Source: Linepithema humile
Lineage: Eukaryota > Arthropoda > Insecta > Hymenoptera > Formicidae
Assembly: GCF_040581485.1 (NCBI RefSeq)
Contig: NC_090130.1
Location: 4,216,001-4,280,000 of the forward strand
Direction: 5' to 3'
DNA: 64,000 nt
This document shows, piece by piece, positions 62,036 to 64,000 of this stretch. The notes beneath the pieces are model-generated. The model was not told where the DNA came from. It saw only the letters and a program-made list of their open reading frames with translations, and did not search any database. Position 1 is the first letter of the stretch. Each line of letters begins with the position of its first letter. Position numbers and translations under genes: made by a program.

Positions 62036-64000
62036 TTACTTGGGTATTGTTGTCTTAAAATTCTTTAGTACAAACTGAAACACTTGTTTATTCGTTATAT
62101 GCCTTGCAATAATAAAATAAAAAATATGAATACGGTCATTTGGTTCATCAAAATGCGTTTTTGACAATGCTATTATATGCAAATACGTCGTGATGATATG
62201 CATATTTTCAGAACAAGCCAAAAATTTGAATAATTTTTCAGGCAAGTGTTTCCATCTATCCAGTAATGTATACCAATCATTATCCTTTACTGTCATTACA
62301 CCGTAACAGAATGTCCACTCCATTAATCCTGGCACAGGCCTATATTGTCGACAAAAGGTGAATTGCAGATTGCAAAGAATTAGCTTTGACAAATAAGAAT
62401 TAATTTAACAAATAATTTGTCACATATTTTGTGAGAAAAATGTGACTTTAAAGAAGTCGCAATTTACAAAAAAAAGAAAATTACCAAATCATAGAATTAT
62501 TTAAGCTTTCTCCTGCAGCCAAATATTGTTGCAATTTTTTGTGAGCCATTTTTTTACATTTGGCATCATTAAGAACACATATCCATCTCATAATTTCGTG
62601 TCTTAAAATTATTCTAGAATCGTAAAAAGGATTGTCAGAATTGTTAGAATGATTGTTAGTAGGATCATTATATCCTATCTTTTTAATAACACTATTTAAT
62701 GTTTGTCTTATTTTTTTCTAAAAATAAAAAAATACTTTTATTAGCTTATTGTGCATGGGTTTTATAAAGTAAACTTTTCTAAAATGGATATTAGTGTATA
62801 GATGCGATTTTTATCTTGCAAAATATAAAACTAGAAATCTTCCGCTTTGAAAGTTTCTAACTCTAATATAAATAAGATTGGAAAAATACATGAGTGAATA
62901 TTTTCACTTATATATAAATTTACATATTTTCTTAGAAATATGTTAAATTGATACTTGATAATCATTTATGTAATATTGATATTTGATTTATAGTGATCTA
63001 AAAACATTTTTGATCGAAAAAATCTAGCTATCTACCTTCATTTTTTTCGTTTGACTCAATGGAAAGGAATACGACAAATATTCAAAAGCTTTGAACATTG
63101 GGTACCATGCCACAAAATCTGTCTCTTGCGAAAGGTATTTCAAGACTTGTAAGAATATATTACCACGTACACGTTGATGTAACATAAGATTAAATACGTC
63201 ATCGACAATTTGAGCACGATTAAGAACATGTATTTCCGTATATTTTTTCGTGTTCAAAAATTTTACAATTTTCTTCCAATTTGTTAAATCATAATTGACG
63301 CGATAATATCCTGTAAATTAATAAATTTGATACATTTTTTAGATGTTTTTGGATGGATTCCTTAAGAAATATTTCTTAAAGAATATTTCTATGTATAGAA
63401 GAAATATTTCTTCTATAAATCTTTAAGAAAAATTTTGTGTATTTAAAAAACAGAAATGGTTTATCGGAAATTATTATACGTATTATAGAAAGAAACGTAA
63501 ATTGTAGACTATTTATCATGAAACTCTTTTACTTTTATAATAAAATGTTTAAATAATTGAAAGTTTAATTTTGAAGAATTAAGTTGCGTAAGAAATATCT
63601 TATATAAGCAAACTAATTTCGATAAAATAAAATGCAGTTTAAAGTTTAAACTTTTAGTCACAAGCGCGTACAGACATACACACACAAAATAGTTCAGAAT
63701 AATTTATAAATATTTTTTTGGATACTACTGTTTATATAATGTGAGAAATAACATAGTTTTTTGTAAGTAAATTATAAAAATGTATAATGTTATATACACA
63801 CACATTCCTAATAGAGCGTAAACACAAAAATATTATAAATTTATTAATCAATACTTACCGATTTGTTGTAAGTTGAGTATTAACCAACCATTTATATTAT
63901 AGGAATTAAAGTTTAAAGACACACGTTTCTTATCGTACGTATATACATTTAGCCACATGATATTCGTCGAAGTTATGTTGAACTTGGCACTATTTTGAAT
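62036..64000 (-). CDS. M1-family aminopeptidase N-like, C-terminal exons (5' partial)
   Basis: Visible exons in transcript order: 64000-63859 (continues beyond the window), 63310-63036, 62717-62485, 62339-62036. They encode the end of an M1 aminopeptidase: NGWLILNLQQI joined to GYYRVNYDLTNW, the hallmark before the C-terminal helical (ERAP1_C-type) domain, then helices with VLNRAQIVDDVFNLM, ETDFVAWYPMF and EIMRWICVLNDAKCKKMA, ending FKTTIPK. The zinc motifs (GAMEN, HEXXH) would be upstream, outside the window. These are usually membrane or GPI-anchored ectoenzymes of gut; no GPI-type hydrophobic tail is seen in this C-terminus. The sequence is rather divergent and Asn-rich, so I leave the symbol blank. 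Confidence 0.85.

Noticed and set aside
1..64000. CRISPR arrays, tRNA or rRNA genes
   Set aside because: None seen. The repeats here lack regular spacers, and no tRNA-like box A/box B pair was noticed; a dedicated scan was not possible.

Overview
The window is nuclear DNA of an insect, most likely a hymenopteran and possibly an ant. It is AT-rich, with intron-split genes that have GT-AG borders, GA/CT microsatellites and a mariner element. The encoded proteins are ordinary animal orthologues; the species call is an inference from overall look, not from a search.

Layout, left to right. 1-4540 (+): the 3' two coding exons of a Scratch-type zinc-finger repressor, followed by about 9.7 kb in which I see no gene (only microsatellites). 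14569-19490 (-): AFG3L2, the mitochondrial m-AAA protease, 13 coding exons, with a defective mariner in its first intron. 20999-22492 (+): OGFOD3, a membrane 2-oxoglutarate oxygenase-like protein. 23833-32881 (-): a complete fatty acid synthase, 9 coding exons and a predicted non-coding first exon and core promoter near 38.0 kb. 41605-47996 (-): IQCA1/DRC11, an axonemal AAA protein, 10 exons. 48972-50699 (+): COP9 signalosome subunit 3. 51724-55010 (-): a compact run of NMRK1, DPM2 and RPS19BP1/AROS. 55547-58163 (+): a spermine/acetylpolyamine oxidase. 62036-64000 (-): the C-terminal exons of an M1 aminopeptidase that runs off the right edge.

For each multi-exon gene that lies wholly in the window, I joined the exons by hand at GT-AG borders, and the total coding length came out as a multiple of three (AFG3L2 810 aa, OGFOD3 340, FASN 2413, IQCA1 812, CSN3 445, RPS19BP1 143, polyamine oxidase 526), which supports the models.

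The genes do not form one pathway. Several are head-to-head pairs sharing an upstream interval (AFG3L2/OGFOD3, IQCA1/CSN3, RPS19BP1/polyamine oxidase). The most interesting non-coding signals are: a FASN core promoter with a TATA box, an E-box and a CCAAT box in an order resembling vertebrate FASN; a near-perfect 24-bp-arm hairpin and a start-stop uORF just upstream of the polyamine oxidase start; a uORF overlapping the CSN3 start; the RPS19BP1/DPM2 end-to-start overlap; and several fold-back elements, one with an 8-bp target-site duplication.
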